Shown here: positions 24,348 to 33,237 of the stretch, in pieces | Layout: each line of letters starts with the position of its first letter | Position numbering within the stretch: position 1 is the first letter of the stretch | DNA from: Tunturiibacter gelidiferens | GTDB taxonomy: Bacteria; Acidobacteriota; Terriglobia; Terriglobales; Acidobacteriaceae | Direction of reading: 5' to 3' | Assembly (NCBI RefSeq): GCF_013410115.1 | Contig: NZ_JACCCV010000002.1 | Location: forward strand, 930,001-994,000 | Length of the DNA stretch: 64,000 nt | Notes under the pieces: model-generated | Database searches by the model: none | What the model saw: only the letters and a program-made list of their open reading frames with translations | What the model was told of the DNA's origin: nothing | Position numbers and translations under genes: made by a program

Positions 24348-25736
24348 ATGGCAACAATCATCCAGCTTCTCATCGTCCTCGGCATCATGGTTCTGGTCCA
24401 CGAGTTCGGCCACTTCGCGGTCGCCAAGCTCTGCGGTATCCGCGTCGAGGTCTTTTCCATCGGCTTCGGCAAGCGCCTCTTCGGCTTCCGCCGCGGCGAC
24501 ACCGAATACCAGATCGCCGCCGTTCCCCTCGGCGGCTACGTCAAGATGGCCGGCGAAATGTCCTTCCAGACCATTGAGACGGACGAGCCTCGCACAACCG
24601 ATCCCGGCGACTTCAACGCCCATCCCCGCTGGCAGCGCATCCTGGTCGCACTCGCAGGCCCGATCGCAAACTTCATCCTCGCCCTCGGCCTCATGACCGG
24701 CGTCTCCATGCTCCACAACGAGGTGCAGGAGTTCATCGACGGGCCTGCCCACACCGATTACATCACCCCGAACACGCCCGCAAGCAGGACCGGCATCGGT
24801 AGCGGCGACACTATCGTCCACTATGATTCCATCGAAAACCCCACTTGGGACCAGGTCGGAATACGCTCCCTTCTGAATCTTAACCAGACCGTGCCGTTCT
24901 CCTTCATCCGCAACGGCCAGCGCACCGACACCAAACTCTTCGTTGAAAACAAGGGCGCACCCGACGACTTTTCTCTCGACAACCTTGGCCTGATTCCGAA
25001 GATGCAGACGACGCCCGTTCAGGTCGACTCTCTTGAGCCCAACATGCCCGCAGCCCGAGCTGGACTCAAGCCACACGACAAGATCCTCAGCATCGACGGG
25101 CTTCAGTTGCACTCGGTTCCTGCACTGTTGTCCTATCTTCAGAATCAGGCTGGTAAGCCCGCGGCCCTTTTGATTCAACGCACTGCGCCTGATGGCACGA
25201 CGCAGACTTTACCAATTCAGGTCACTCCGGAGCTAGCAGAGACTCCCGGTGGACCTAAGGAAAAGGACTACCGGCTAGGTTTTGTGGCTGTGCAGCCTCC
25301 CGTCAAAGTAGAGAGGCTGCCGCTGGGTAAGGCAATGGTTGCGTCGTGGGAGTTCAACAAAAAAGGCTCTCTTCTTATCGTTGAGGTTCTGAAACGGCTG
25401 TTTACCCGGCAGGTTTCGGTTAAGAGTTTGCAGAGTCCGATTGGGATTGGGCAGCAGATTCATCAGGCGGCGCAGATGCCGGGCTGGATGCCTTTGATTG
25501 GCTTGATGAGCTACATCTCGTTGAATCTGGGGATCTTCAACCTGCTGCCGATTCCGATTCTCGACGGCGGCATGATCCTGTTTTTGCTGATTGAAACGAT
25601 CATGCGGCGGGATGTAAATCAGCAGATCAAGGAGCGCGTGTACCAGGTTGCGTTTGTTTGCCTGCTGGCGTTCTTTGCGTTCGTCATCTTCAACGATCTG
25701 ACGAAGCTCAATCTTTTTACAAAACTTAAACCTTAG
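24348..25736 (+). CDS. rseP: RIP metalloprotease RseP
   Basis: 462 residues, site-2 protease. HEFGH at residues 18-22 in the first membrane helix is the zinc site and NLLPIPILDGGMILF in a late helix supplies the third ligand. A PDZ region is visible around residues 220-290 (VDSLEPNMPAARAGLKPHDKILSIDG). It cleaves membrane-bound anti-sigma factors and signal peptides inside the bilayer. The last third shifts to more G/T-rich codons than the first. A strong bidirectional terminator follows. Confidence 0.95.
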   Translation: MATIIQLLIVLGIMVLVHEFGHFAVAKLCGIRVEVFSIGFGKRLFGFRRGDTEYQIAAVPLGGYVKMAGEMSFQTIETDEPRTTDPGDFNAHPRWQRILVALAGPIANFILALGLMTGVSMLHNEVQEFIDGPAHTDYITPNTPASRTGIGSGDTIVHYDSIENPTWDQVGIRSLLNLNQTVPFSFIRNGQRTDTKLFVENKGAPDDFSLDNLGLIPKMQTTPVQVDSLEPNMPAARAGLKPHDKILSIDGLQLHSVPALLSYLQNQAGKPAALLIQRTAPDGTTQTLPIQVTPELAETPGGPKEKDYRLGFVAVQPPVKVERLPLGKAMVASWEFNKKGSLLIVEVLKRLFTRQVSVKSLQSPIGIGQQIHQAAQMPGWMPLIGLMSYISLNLGIFNLLPIPILDGGMILFLLIETIMRRDVNQQIKERVYQVAFVCLLAFFAFVIFNDLTKLNLFTKLKP

Positions 25737-25891
25737 TTTAGAAAAACAACAAAACCCCGGAGCGAGCATGGTTCGCTCCGGGGTTTGTTGTTTTTGCTGG
25801 TATTTTTTGAGGGTGTTTTAGAAAAAGAGTGTTTTTGGTGTGGTGTTTTGGTGGTGAGAACGTGGTGGGATGCATGGTGAATGTGGTGCAT
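25733..25891 (-). CDS. Candidate His-rich small protein (copy 1)
   Basis: A 52-residue frame from ATG 25891 to TAA 25733, too short for routine ORF calls. The N-terminus is His-rich (MHHIHHASHHVLTTKTP), the middle is Lys/Ser/Asn-rich, and the last ~20 codons run through the terminator stem. A related frame at 60786-60866 shares HHIHHA-HH-LTTKTP. In the aligned 48-nt block, five of eight differences fall at third codon positions, which supports translation in this frame. It begins 41 bp after the stop of the DHH gene, with only a weak GGAAAAG upstream, so it may depend on read-through. Non-coding 3'UTR or sRNA is the alternative. Confidence 0.45.
   Translation of the reverse strand: MHHIHHASHHVLTTKTPHQKHSFSKTPSKNTSKNNKPRSEPCSLRGFVVFLN
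25742..25795. terminator. Strong bidirectional intrinsic terminator
   Basis: AACAACAAAACCCCGGAGCG and its near-complement (CGCTCCGGGGTTTGTTGTT) form a stem of about 20 bp with A- and T-tracts on both sides. It serves rseP on the plus strand and the DHH gene/His-rich frame on the minus strand. Confidence 0.93.
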
Positions 25892-25932
25892 TGACCGTCA
25901 CTTTTCCAGGTGGAAAAAATATGCCAACTTTT

Positions 25933-26934
25933 TCAACTATTTTTTTCAGGTCCGGTTGAAGCTGCTCGCAGCTCCGCCACGATCTCGCCGACTGCCTGTC
26001 GCGCTTCGTCCTCGCGATCAGGGGGAAAGCTGATCGCGCCTACGCGAGCGTGGCCTCCCCCGCCGTAGCGCTCGCAGATGGCAGCGAGATTGACCAGCTC
26101 CGAAGGCATCAGCTTGGTCCACGGGTTGGTTCCTACGGACACCTTGGTTCGGAAGCTCGATTTGCTCAACCCCACGTTGTAGGTTGCGTCAGGATGCAGG
26201 TAGTACGGGATGAACTTGTTGTATCCCTCGGTCGGCTGGTCGGAGATGTCGAAGGTGATCACGCCCTGGTCGACGGTGGCTCGCTGTTTGATGAGCTCAA
26301 GCGCGGCCCAGTGCCGGCCCATCAACGGGCCAAGCTGCTCCTGAACGAATCCCTGGTCCAGAACCTGCTGCAGACTCATCTCGGTCAGAAGCGGAATCAG
26401 TCTCTTCACCAGGGTGCCGTCGGCGGAGCTTTCGATGACCATCGTCAGCTTCATCGCAGGCTCGGCCATCTCGACTGCGGCCTTGGCGCTTTCGTACCGC
26501 GCGCCGTCGACGATGTCGGCCCACTGGATCAGCTCCAGCATGGGAGCTGTGTCGAAGCCGAAGTTGACCTGCGTGATGTCTGCGATCAGGCTAGTGCAGG
26601 AGATGTAGTTCGGGTTGAAGAACTTTCGCATGCGCTGCGAACCGTCGGCCTGTCCTGCTTCAAAGTTCATCTGGTCTTCGGGCGTCAAAAACGCACTCTG
26701 GTGATGATCGAACCACCAGGTCACCTTGGGCGAAGCGGAGTATTTGAAGTCCACGATCGCGTTTTCGCCGCTGATGAACTCGGCTTCGTCGAAGAGTGCG
26801 CCTGCTCGATGCACCAGCCCATGGTAGGAGTACGAGGTCGCCGTCTTCACGCACTCCCGGTGAAATCGCGTGAATAGCGAAGCCGAACAAGCACCATCGA
26901 AGCACTTATCGTGATAAAAAATCTTACAGTCCAA
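25933..26934 (-). CDS. DHH-family phosphoesterase-like protein
   Basis: 333 residues. The N-terminal FYHDKCFDGACSASLF and VTWWFDHHQSAF carry the Asp and Asp-His-His metal-binding motifs of the DHH superfamily, and the C-terminal GGGGHARVGAISFP is DHHA1-like. Members include RecJ, oligoribonucleases (NrnA) and cyclic-dinucleotide phosphodiesterases; this protein looks closest to the small single-chain type, but the substrate is not certain. Single gene; a conserved-looking element and the bidirectional terminator follow it. Confidence 0.82.
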   Translation of the reverse strand: MDCKIFYHDKCFDGACSASLFTRFHRECVKTATSYSYHGLVHRAGALFDEAEFISGENAIVDFKYSASPKVTWWFDHHQSAFLTPEDQMNFEAGQADGSQRMRKFFNPNYISCTSLIADITQVNFGFDTAPMLELIQWADIVDGARYESAKAAVEMAEPAMKLTMVIESSADGTLVKRLIPLLTEMSLQQVLDQGFVQEQLGPLMGRHWAALELIKQRATVDQGVITFDISDQPTEGYNKFIPYYLHPDATYNVGLSKSSFRTKVSVGTNPWTKLMPSELVNLAAICERYGGGGHARVGAISFPPDREDEARQAVGEIVAELRAASTGPEKNS

Positions 26935-27081
26935 ATCGGCTCTCTCCCGTGCTCAACACCTTTCCTGGAAGGTGTGAAGAGTCCAGCATAGCGCACCCTG
27001 CATCGGTCGCGATCCCTGTCACTTCGCGGAACTTCCCGCAGGCTCTTCGCGTATACCAAATCCAGCCCTACGAGGATTCCC

Positions 27082-28149
27082 TTGCAGACCAATACCCAAG
27101 ATCCATTGCCCGACACGCCGCTTCCTCCGACCCCGCACTCTCCGATCGAGCGACCCTCGCCGCTGCGCCATGTGTTCTTCGGCACGGACGGGCTTCGCGC
27201 CGGCTGGAGCATGCTCATCTTTATTGCTCTCTTCGCGGCCTTTCTCTTTCTCGCGAACTTCATCACGCACAAGATTCATCCACCCACCCACCACACCTCG
27301 CCGGACCACACTATCCCCTTTTACTTCATGTTTCTGAACGAGGCCGTACCGCTGTTCGGAGTTGGGATCATCACGTGGATCATGTCGAAGGTGGAGCGCC
27401 GCCCTATCGGCGTCTATGGTCTTGGAGGTGCCAGCAAGCTCCCGCACTTTGTCGCGGGGCTCGCCTGGGGCATCATCTGCCTCACACCGTTCATTCTCAT
27501 CCTCTGGAAGGCTGGTTTTCTTGTCTTCGACAATCGCCTCCTCTTTGGCAGCGACATACTCCGCTACGGCGCGCAGTGGCTGGCGTTGTTCTTCGCTGTC
27601 GGTTTACTGGAGGAGTACTTCACTCGTGGCTATCTCCAGTACACGCTCACTCGCGGCCTGGCCGGCCTCTTTCGATCAGCCTTCAAAACTCCTCACAGCA
27701 ACGTTCTTGCCTTCTGGACTTCGGCTGTCATCTTTTCAACGTTTTTTGGCCTGATCCACGGCAGCAATCCCGGAGAGTCGCCCATCGGGCTGCTTACCGC
27801 AGGTATCGCCTCGATGATGTTCTGTCTCGTCCTCTGGCGTACCGGCTCTCTCTGGTGGGCCGTCGGCTTTCACACTACCTGGGACTGGGGCCAATCCTTC
27901 CTCTACGGAGTAGCCGACAGCGGCATCATGGTGCAACACCACCTCCTCGCTACCCACCCCGTCGGCAAGCCGCTGCTGAGTGGAGGCACAACGGGTCCTG
28001 AAGGCAGCGTCGTCATCCTGCCGATCATCATCCTGATTATCGCGGTCATCGTCTTCACGCTGCCGCGCACCAACGCGGGCTATACCCGGCTCCTGGAGCC
28101 ACCGGTCGAGTCTCAGGATGGTGTCATCAGGGGAGCTGGATTGGAGTAG
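27082..28149 (+). CDS. CPBP-family intramembrane metalloprotease
   Basis: 355 residues from TTG 27082, which has GAGGA at the right distance. About eight hydrophobic segments. The family motifs are EEYFTRGYLQY (Glu-Glu-x3-Arg), then FGLIHGSNPGES and GFHTTWDWGQ with the conserved His residues. CPBP (Abi/Rce1-like) proteins are intramembrane proteases, sometimes involved in peptide maturation or immunity to bacteriocins. No bacteriocin gene is adjacent, so the role is open. A Pro/Thr-rich N-terminal tail precedes the first helix. Confidence 0.85.
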   Translation: MQTNTQDPLPDTPLPPTPHSPIERPSPLRHVFFGTDGLRAGWSMLIFIALFAAFLFLANFITHKIHPPTHHTSPDHTIPFYFMFLNEAVPLFGVGIITWIMSKVERRPIGVYGLGGASKLPHFVAGLAWGIICLTPFILILWKAGFLVFDNRLLFGSDILRYGAQWLALFFAVGLLEEYFTRGYLQYTLTRGLAGLFRSAFKTPHSNVLAFWTSAVIFSTFFGLIHGSNPGESPIGLLTAGIASMMFCLVLWRTGSLWWAVGFHTTWDWGQSFLYGVADSGIMVQHHLLATHPVGKPLLSGGTTGPEGSVVILPIIILIIAVIVFTLPRTNAGYTRLLEPPVESQDGVIRGAGLE

Positions 28150-28180
28150 TTCCATCTGGAAGGTTTACGGCATGCCAGAG

Positions 28181-29803
28181 CTACGCGATCGGCGTCCCCT
28201 GATACCTGGTCTCGGCGAGGTCCAACTCGCGCTCCATCGTCCGCAACGTGTCATCACTGATCCGCCCCCTGTCGCGCAGACTGATCAGCGTGCGTCGCTC
28301 GGCCTGCAAGGCATCTTCCAGGATGCTTCGCAGACGTGTCATCGTCTCGGTGTCGGCGGCCTCAAGATCTCCTTCTTCGCCACCGCCGACGGCTGCAAGC
28401 TTGTGCCTGTACCGATGAATCAGGTCGTCGTATAGATGCTCTGCGTCCTGCCCTTGCCGCTTGCGTTCCTCCTCAAGATGATGAAGCGCCGCACGAAGTA
28501 CGATTCTCCGTGCCTCCTTCTCCTCCGGATCCATGCCCGGTACGCCGGCCAGTCCCAGCGCGCGAATCAACGCGGGCAGCGTAAGACCCTGGAGCACGAG
28601 GGTGACCAGGATGACACAGAACGCCAGAAACACGATCAGGTTTCTTGTCTCAGCTCTACCGTTTCCCAGCATCTCCGGAACAGAGAACGCCGCAGCCAGC
28701 GCGATGACACCGCGCATTCCTGTCCATCCGACGACGAAGACCTCGCGCGGGCGCAGTTCCTCCTCTTGATGCCCCATCCATCGCCGTTCCACATACGACG
28801 CGATCTTGATGGCCGGAAAGACCCAGACCATTCGCAGCACGATCAGCACCACGCTGAAGACGGCTCCGTAAAAGATCAGCGTTCCCCTGCCGAACTTGCC
28901 GTGAATCCCGTTCAGGACGTAGGGCAGCTGCAATCCGATCAGCACAAAGACCAGGCCATTCAGCATGAAGGTCAGTGCGTCCCAGGCGCCATGCACCTGC
29001 AGACGCACCTCCGGCGAAAAGAACTGCGTACTCTTGCGGCTCAGGTAGATTCCGCACGCCACGACTGCCAGAACTCCTGAGGCCTTGGCGTGCTCTCCTG
29101 CGATGTAAGCTGCGTACGGAACGACGAGACTCACCACGAGCTCGACCGGACCGTAGTCGATGAACTTTTCCAGCCAGCCCACGATCACCCCGATCAGCAG
29201 GCCGATCCCGATGCCTCCGATTACCAGATACAGCAGCCTCGCCAGGCCCCCGCCCAGCGTCGGGGTCTCACCGCCCTGGATGATTCCAAGTCCAATCTCG
29301 AGCGCCAGCAGACCGGTCGCATCGTTCAACAGGCTTTCACCTTCCAGGATGTCGACGATCCGCCTGGGCAGGCCGATGGACTTTGCAATCGAGGTTGCGG
29401 CGATCGCGTCTGTTGTTGCGACGACCGCACCGAGCAGAAAGCCAGCCTTCCAGTCGAGCGCAGTGATGAAGTGCTCGGAGAACTCCGCTACGCCCCACAC
29501 CGTGAAGCCGACCAGCCCGAACGCCATCAGGCTTATCAAGATTGCGTTGCGGCGAAACTCACGCCAGGACATCCACCACGCGGACGCGTACAGCAGCGGC
29601 GGCAGAAAGACCACGAAGACGACGTTCGGATCGAGCGGAACACGCGGCATACGCGGCAGGAAGCTGATGATCAGCCCCGCCAGCACCAGCACGATGGGAT
29701 AGGGCACCTTGATCCGCCGCGCCATCGCCGCAAAACCGGCGACCAGCACCAGCAGAAGAAGAATGACTGTCTCGACAGCATGCAGACTCGATCCAGCTTC
29801 CAT
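28181..29803 (-). CDS. CPA1-type Na+/H+ antiporter
   Basis: 540 residues from ATG 29803 (GAGGG just upstream; a GTG eight codons earlier is less likely). A membrane domain of about 12 helices with the CPA1 core (FLLGAVVATTDAIAATSIAKSIGLPRRIVDILEGESLLNDATGLLAL) containing the conserved Asp pair, and WTGMRGVIALAAAFSVP. The last ~120 residues are a charged cytoplasmic tail with helical character (RTLISLRDRGRISDDTLRTMERELDLAE). It exchanges sodium or potassium for protons to regulate pH and ion balance. Confidence 0.9.
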   Translation of the reverse strand: MEAGSSLHAVETVILLLLVLVAGFAAMARRIKVPYPIVLVLAGLIISFLPRMPRVPLDPNVVFVVFLPPLLYASAWWMSWREFRRNAILISLMAFGLVGFTVWGVAEFSEHFITALDWKAGFLLGAVVATTDAIAATSIAKSIGLPRRIVDILEGESLLNDATGLLALEIGLGIIQGGETPTLGGGLARLLYLVIGGIGIGLLIGVIVGWLEKFIDYGPVELVVSLVVPYAAYIAGEHAKASGVLAVVACGIYLSRKSTQFFSPEVRLQVHGAWDALTFMLNGLVFVLIGLQLPYVLNGIHGKFGRGTLIFYGAVFSVVLIVLRMVWVFPAIKIASYVERRWMGHQEEELRPREVFVVGWTGMRGVIALAAAFSVPEMLGNGRAETRNLIVFLAFCVILVTLVLQGLTLPALIRALGLAGVPGMDPEEKEARRIVLRAALHHLEEERKRQGQDAEHLYDDLIHRYRHKLAAVGGGEEGDLEAADTETMTRLRSILEDALQAERRTLISLRDRGRISDDTLRTMERELDLAETRYQGTPIA

Positions 29804-29957
29804 AACACCCTCGTTTCGGTCCGGCACCGCGTTGCAAACGAAACTACGTCCAGTGTCTCTGAAACTGATGCCAAGTAAACCAGATTAAATGACATGTGCG
29901 AGGCGATGTCGAGTTGCGCGCAGATTCCCGCACTCCATTTACACTTCGATCAAGGCT

Positions 29958-32600
29958 ATGAACCCGTACGAATCGATCGCCGCAGCAGCCTCCCCGGAAG
30001 AAGCCCGCACCGCTCTGCGGGTTCAGCGCAGACGGATCTTTTATCGACTCGTCGTTATTTTTACTTTGCTCGTGTTGGTTTCCGGCGCGGTTGGTTTCTT
30101 CTACGCGCGCCATTGGACTCGCCAGGCGATGCACGATGCTCTGCCGCAGCTGGATGGAGTCATCTCCATCTCTGGGTTGTCCGCTCCAGTCTCGGTTCAG
30201 CGCGACGGCCATGGCGTTCCTCATCTTCGGGCAAGTTCGCTTGACGATCTGGTGACGGCGCAGGGATATGTGACCGCGCAGGACCGGCTGTGGCAGATGG
30301 ATGCGCTGCGCCGACACGCCGCGGGCAACCTTGCGGAGATCCTCGGTGCGCCTCTGCTTGAGCACGATCGCGCTCAACGCACGCTGCAGATTCGCGCTGC
30401 GGCCGATCGTGCGCTGGCTACTCTCCCGGCAGATCAGCTTCATCTGCTGGAGCGCTATGCCGCTGGCGTCAATGCGTCGATCGCCGACCAGAGCGCTCAT
30501 CTTCCGCTCGAGTTTCGGCTGCTGCGCTATGTGCCTGCGCCGTGGACTCCGCGCGACAGCCTGCTGATTGGCTTGGTGATGTTTCAGGATCTTACGAACA
30601 GCTTTCCGCAGGAGTTGAATCGCGAGGCGCTTACGGCGCGGCTGCCTTCGCATCTGGTTGGGGACCTGTATCCTGTGGGCTCGTGGCGCGACCATCCGCC
30701 GGCTCAGCCGCTGATCGATCTGACTGCGCCGCAGCAGGATATTCCGGATATTCCACTCGACGAATCGCAGACGAAACTTCGGAGACCGGCGCTTCCTACT
30801 GCGAGTCCCGAAGATCTGCTCGCCCTGCAACAGATACTGAAAAATCCTGTGTGCGACGGATGCTTTGCGGGGTCGAACGACTGGGTCGTCTCAGGCGCTC
30901 ACACGGCTACAGGCAAGCCGCTGCTCTCCAACGACATGCACCTCGCGCATAATATTCCGGGGATCTGGTATGAAGCGGATCTTGAAGCACCCGCGCCGAG
31001 TGGAGATCTGCACGTCTCCGGCGTCTCACTGCCCGGCGTCCCGTTTATCATCGTCGGCCACAACGCCCATGTGGCATGGGGATTTACGAATCTCGGCGCT
31101 GAGGTGCAGGATGTCTACGTCGAACACATACGCGGTAGTGGCGACACGATGGAGTATCAAACGCACGACAGCGCCTGGCATGCGGTGATTCACCAACAGG
31201 AGATCATCCACGTCAAAGGAGCGAAGGATGTTGTCCTTGATGTGCCTGCCACTCAGCACGGCGGCGTGAATACGCCTGTCATCTCGGGCATCTTTCCCAG
31301 CGAGAAGCGCAGCCTCTCCCTTCGCTGGACGATCTACGATCCCGCAAACATTTCGCCATCGTTTTTGGCCGTCGATACGGCAACCGACGGCGCCGGCCTT
31401 ATCTCTGCCTTCTCCAGCTTTGGCGGCCCTGCGCAGAATCTCGTCTATGCGGATGACCAGGGCCACATCGGCTACCATGCCGTCGGAAAGATTCCGATTC
31501 GCGGCAATATCGTTACGCCAAGCCCCATCAGCCCGGTTCCCGCCGACGCGCTCGACCCCGCGCAGGATTGGGTTGGCACGATTCCCTATGACAACCTGCC
31601 GCAGGCGACCGACCCGCCCAACGGCATCCTCGCCACCGCGAACGCCCGCGTCACAAGCGACGACTATCCCTACCCCATCACTCTCAACTGGGCCGCTCCC
31701 TACCGCAATGAGCGCATCTGGAAGGTCCTCACTGCGCGCGCCGCCGAGACCAAAGACCACCTCACCGCCGCAGACATGCTCGCGCTCCAGACCGACGTAT
31801 ACTCCGATGTCGATCACGTCATCGCTCAGCGTCTCGCCTATGCCCTCGATCACACCACCAAAGCCGAGTTCACGACAGAAAAGGTCGCCGCAAAACGTCT
31901 TCACCAGGCTGCCGATCTTCTCCGCGACTGGAACGGCAACGTGGAAGCGGACGCCGCGGCTCCCGCCATCGTCGTTGCTACTCGCGCCGCGCTGTGGCCA
32001 CTCCTGCTCGACCCGCAGTTCACGTCGCAGCCCGGAACAAAATCGGATCTTCAGCCTGGAGTCCGCCGCACTGGAGCGGCTCTCTACACCTGGGGCAACA
32101 AATCCTACGCGGAAGAGTGGCTCATCATGCACACCCCCAGCCGCTGGCTTCCCCCGGCCTATTCCTGCTGGGACGACCTCCTCACCGCCGCCGTCTCAAA
32201 AGCCCTCGCCGATAGCCACGCTCCAGCCGATCTCTCCAGGTGGCACTACGGAGAGTTCCGGCCCATCAACATCGAACACCCCATCTATAGCCAGTCTCCG
32301 ATCCTTCAGCGCGTCCTCGGCCTGCCCACCAGCCCCGGCCCCCAGCCCCAAAGCGGCGACGACGTCACTGTCAAGCAGGTAGGCCACAGCTTCGGCCCCT
32401 CCGAGCGCTTCACTGCCGATCTATCCGAACTCGACAACAGCACCCTAAACCTCGTCCTCGGCGAATCCTCCAATCCTCTGAGCGTCTGGTTCATGGATCA
32501 GTGGCCAGCCTGGTATCACGGCACCACGTTTCCCCTGCCCTTCAGCCATGCAGCAGTCGATGCCGCCACCACTCACACCTTGACGCTCACTCCGAAGTAG
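29958..32600 (+). CDS. Penicillin acylase family hydrolase (Ntn)
   Basis: 880 residues from ATG 29958. One N-terminal membrane helix (FYRLVVIFTLLVLVSGAVGFFY) anchors or exports it. The alpha region (VQRDGHGVPHLRASSLDDLVTAQGYVTAQDRLWQMD) is typical of penicillin/AHL acylases. GSNDWVVSG holds the N-terminal nucleophile Ser306 created by autocleavage, followed by LLSNDMHLAHNIPGIWYEADL. Such enzymes hydrolyse amides, including penicillins and acyl-homoserine lactones, in the periplasm; the substrate here is not known. Confidence 0.9.
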   Translation: MNPYESIAAAASPEEARTALRVQRRRIFYRLVVIFTLLVLVSGAVGFFYARHWTRQAMHDALPQLDGVISISGLSAPVSVQRDGHGVPHLRASSLDDLVTAQGYVTAQDRLWQMDALRRHAAGNLAEILGAPLLEHDRAQRTLQIRAAADRALATLPADQLHLLERYAAGVNASIADQSAHLPLEFRLLRYVPAPWTPRDSLLIGLVMFQDLTNSFPQELNREALTARLPSHLVGDLYPVGSWRDHPPAQPLIDLTAPQQDIPDIPLDESQTKLRRPALPTASPEDLLALQQILKNPVCDGCFAGSNDWVVSGAHTATGKPLLSNDMHLAHNIPGIWYEADLEAPAPSGDLHVSGVSLPGVPFIIVGHNAHVAWGFTNLGAEVQDVYVEHIRGSGDTMEYQTHDSAWHAVIHQQEIIHVKGAKDVVLDVPATQHGGVNTPVISGIFPSEKRSLSLRWTIYDPANISPSFLAVDTATDGAGLISAFSSFGGPAQNLVYADDQGHIGYHAVGKIPIRGNIVTPSPISPVPADALDPAQDWVGTIPYDNLPQATDPPNGILATANARVTSDDYPYPITLNWAAPYRNERIWKVLTARAAETKDHLTAADMLALQTDVYSDVDHVIAQRLAYALDHTTKAEFTTEKVAAKRLHQAADLLRDWNGNVEADAAAPAIVVATRAALWPLLLDPQFTSQPGTKSDLQPGVRRTGAALYTWGNKSYAEEWLIMHTPSRWLPPAYSCWDDLLTAAVSKALADSHAPADLSRWHYGEFRPINIEHPIYSQSPILQRVLGLPTSPGPQPQSGDDVTVKQVGHSFGPSERFTADLSELDNSTLNLVLGESSNPLSVWFMDQWPAWYHGTTFPLPFSHAAVDAATTHTLTLTPK

Positions 32601-32608
32601 CGACGGTC

Positions 32609-33229
32609 TCAACTGAGAGGAATCGCGATGCCATGCTGCAGGCGTAGATGCCCTGGAAGTTTCAGCTTTTTGAGCTTTCGCTCAAGCACATCCACCTCCG
32701 CCACCGCAATCTTTCCGGACCACTCGCACTCCCCAAGCTCTACCGAGACGATCTCGCCCTTCTTCAACCCCAGCAGCAGCCCCCGAATCGTGGTCACAAG
32801 TCCGACATCGAACGCGATCTCGTGAACCTTCACTCCTGCCAGCCGGACATCCACATACGGGTGCAGGGTGGAGTGGATGGAGTGGTCGGCGATCGCTGAG
32901 ACAATCTCCATCTCCGGGTTGCTCCGGCTCTGCCGCACGTCTTCCATAAACTTCGAGTAATGCTTCCATCCGTTCGCCAGCGTTGCCAACACGCTTACAT
33001 GCATCGCCTCCGCCAGCGAATCGGTCACACCCTCTTGTACGCTGCTCCACGAGATCATCTTCGGAACTTTCTTGCGCAGATCCGTCAACTCCTCCGCGCC
33101 GAGCCCCGCCTTCAGGTCGGTCTCTGCCTCGCCGCCTGAGACCAGCGAAAACAGATCTCCTATGCTCATATTCTCGGTAAGAACTGCAGTCGCTTCTTTC
33201 GTTCTGTTCTCCTCGGCTGTCTCTGTCAT
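32609..33229 (-). CDS. Conserved-looking protein of unknown function
   Basis: 206 residues, no signal peptide or membrane helix. The middle is helical (GVTDSLAEAMHVSVLATLANGWKHYSKFMEDVRQS), and the second half looks like beta-strands (SIHSTLHPYVDVRLAGVKVHEIAFDVGLVTTIRGLLLGLKKGEIVSVELGE by sections), ending in HLRLQHGIAIPLS. I do not recognise the family. It starts 8 bp after the Pro/Thr-repeat protein gene and is probably co-transcribed with it. Confidence 0.7.
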   Translation of the reverse strand: MTETAEENRTKEATAVLTENMSIGDLFSLVSGGEAETDLKAGLGAEELTDLRKKVPKMISWSSVQEGVTDSLAEAMHVSVLATLANGWKHYSKFMEDVRQSRSNPEMEIVSAIADHSIHSTLHPYVDVRLAGVKVHEIAFDVGLVTTIRGLLLGLKKGEIVSVELGECEWSGKIAVAEVDVLERKLKKLKLPGHLRLQHGIAIPLS

Positions 33230-33237
33230 CGCTGCTC

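Noticed and set aside
26050-26877. Plus-strand frame of 275 residues
   Set aside because: It is the antisense of the DHH gene; composition is shadow-like and no motif is seen.
26949-28001. Plus-strand frame of 350 residues overlapping the CPBP gene
   Set aside because: Arg/His/Pro-rich shadow in another frame; the frame with EEYFTRG and membrane helices is the real one.
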